37,494 bases of DNA. Source: Pseudonocardiales bacterium. Its GTDB lineage: Bacteria; Actinomycetota; Actinomycetes; Mycobacteriales; Jatrophihabitantaceae. Below the pieces are notes generated by a model. It did not search any database. It was not told where the DNA came from and saw only the letters and a list, made by a program, of their open reading frames with translations. A program made the translations under genes and the position numbers. Shown piece after piece: positions 36,744-37,494 of the stretch (positions are counted from its first letter, which is position 1; every line of letters begins with the position of its first letter). Where the stretch lies: assembly GCA_025965875.1 (NCBI GenBank), contig JAOPWD010000516.1:1-37494 (forward strand). The letters are read 5' to 3'.

Positions 36744-37494
36744 GTGGCCGTCACCGATTTCGTCACCCACCGCGAGCACGTCGACCCGAGCACTCTGCCG
36801 CCCGGTCCACGCTTGCCGACCGGGTTGCAGACCCTGCTTTTCATGACGGCACGGACCTGGATCGGCCCGCGCTGGCACCGGCGCTACGGCGACGTCTTCT
36901 CGGTGCATCTCGCGCCGGCCGGCCGGGGCGTCGTGCTCACGAAGCCCGAACACATCCGCGAGGTGTTTGCCGGACCGGCCAGCACGTTCCACGCCGGCGA
37001 GGGCAACGCGATCCTGGGCCCGATCATGGGCGAGCATTCCGTGCTGCTGCTCGACGAGGAGGCCCATCTGGCCGCCCGCAAGCGGGTCATGTCGGCGTTC
37101 CACGGCGAGGCGATGCGCGGCTACGGCGAGGTCGTCGAGAAGCTGGCGGCCGAGCAGGTCGAGCGATGGCCGGTGGGCAAGCCGTTCGCCGTGCACCCGT
37201 TCATGAACGACATCAGCCTCGAGGTGATCCTGCGGATCGTCTTCGGGGTCACCGAAGAGGCCCGGCTCGTCGAGATGCGGCCGTTGTTGCGTCGCCTGGT
37301 AAAGATCGGCCCGCTGGTCTTCCTCGGCTGGCTCTATCCGCGACTCGAGGCCGTCGGTCCGTGGCGACGCTTCCGCAAGCTCAAGGAGACGACCGACGCG
37401 CTGATCTATGCCGAGATCGCCGACCGGCGTCAGGTGCCCGACCTGGCCGGGCGAACCGACGTGCTATCCAAGCTGCTGGTCGCCGATCCGACGC
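36744..37494 (+). CDS. Cytochrome P450, N-terminal part (cut by window end)
   Basis: The first 250 residues of a P450. It begins with the proline-rich PPGPRLPTGLQTL, then WHRRYGDVFSVHLAP, the B-C region HAGEGNAILGPIMGEHSVLLLDEEAHLAARKRVMSAFHGE (in pieces; the L-x-x-R-K-x-x-x-x-x-F helix C motif that contacts heme propionates), and DISLEVILRIVFGV. The I-helix, ExxR and heme-Cys motifs lie beyond the window. There is no membrane anchor. GTG 36744 has GGAG 8 nt upstream. Divergent TetR and the operator indicate inducible expression. Substrate unknown. Confidence 0.9.
   Translation, partial: MAVTDFVTHREHVDPSTLPPGPRLPTGLQTLLFMTARTWIGPRWHRRYGDVFSVHLAPAGRGVVLTKPEHIREVFAGPASTFHAGEGNAILGPIMGEHSVLLLDEEAHLAARKRVMSAFHGEAMRGYGEVVEKLAAEQVERWPVGKPFAVHPFMNDISLEVILRIVFGVTEEARLVEMRPLLRRLVKIGPLVFLGWLYPRLEAVGPWRRFRKLKETTDALIYAEIADRRQVPDLAGRTDVLSKLLVADPT

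Noticed and set aside
1-37494. tRNA genes, CRISPR arrays, insertion sequences, prophage or integron parts
   Set aside because: No cloverleaf arms with CCA-type ends, regularly spaced repeats, transposase or integrase sequences were seen by reading both strands.

Overview
The window is high-GC DNA from an actinomycete (phylum Actinomycetota). Mycothiol synthase (mshD), the orphan nitrogen regulator glnR, an LmeA/DUF2993 protein, a Cys-rich leader peptide ahead of a thiosulfate sulfurtransferase, an HbhA-like protein and many apparently leaderless genes all point there. Two gene blocks resemble mycobacterial order as I remember it: glnR/mshD/lmeA/cysA2/sseC2/nitrobindin/pabC (Rv0811c-Rv0819 region) and HTH regulator/hbhA/DUF2516 (Rv0474-Rv0476). 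A ChoD-type GMC oxidase is also present. I cannot name the genus; a non-mycobacterial, soil-type actinomycete is likely. I see no rRNA, tRNA, CRISPR array, insertion sequence or prophage, so this looks like ordinary chromosome.

Layout. 1-6.3 kb: amidohydrolase; a coupled DUF1003/VOC/small membrane protein operon; a PAP2 phosphatase divergent from a ZIP metal transporter preceded by an iron-box-like operator; HMG-CoA lyase; two small membrane proteins. 6.3-12.5 kb: a 558-residue secreted, C-terminally anchored protein, choD, an asparaginase, a Rieske protein and an unrecognised tryptophan-rich protein. 12.6-18.7 kb (minus strand): pstS-pstC-pstA-pstB with a PHO-type box, a decayed SDR gene fragment behind the promoter, then glnR-mshD. 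18.8-23.7 kb (mostly plus): alpha/beta hydrolase, membrane protein, LmeA-like protein, Cys leader peptide, sulfurtransferase, DUF1416, DsrE-like protein, a 32-residue membrane microprotein and nitrobindin. 23.7-30.7 kb: TetR with an AurF-like diiron oxygenase, an ABC-2 exporter, a structured 330-nt gap, pabC back-to-back with a Nur-like Fur regulator, a YgfZ-like protein and a crcB pair. 30.8-37.5 kb: CFA-synthase-like methyltransferase, MMPL transporter, HTH regulator with hbhA, DUF2516, and TetR divergent from a cytochrome P450 cut by the window end.

How the genes fit together. Phosphate uptake (pst), nitrogen control (glnR), sulfur handling (sulfurtransferase, DsrE, Cys leader), metal control (iron box/ZIP, Nur-like) and mycothiol form a nutrient/redox core. 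The regulatory DNA is the most interesting part: a PHO-type direct repeat, an iron box, a 22-bp near-palindrome over the promoter of the hbhA-linked regulator, overlapping TetR operators, two extremely tight divergent promoters, a translated Cys leader, and an unexplained structured segment at 27.14-27.47 kb. At least eight genes have a -10-like hexamer 6-7 nt before the start codon, implying leaderless mRNAs; I used this to choose several starts.
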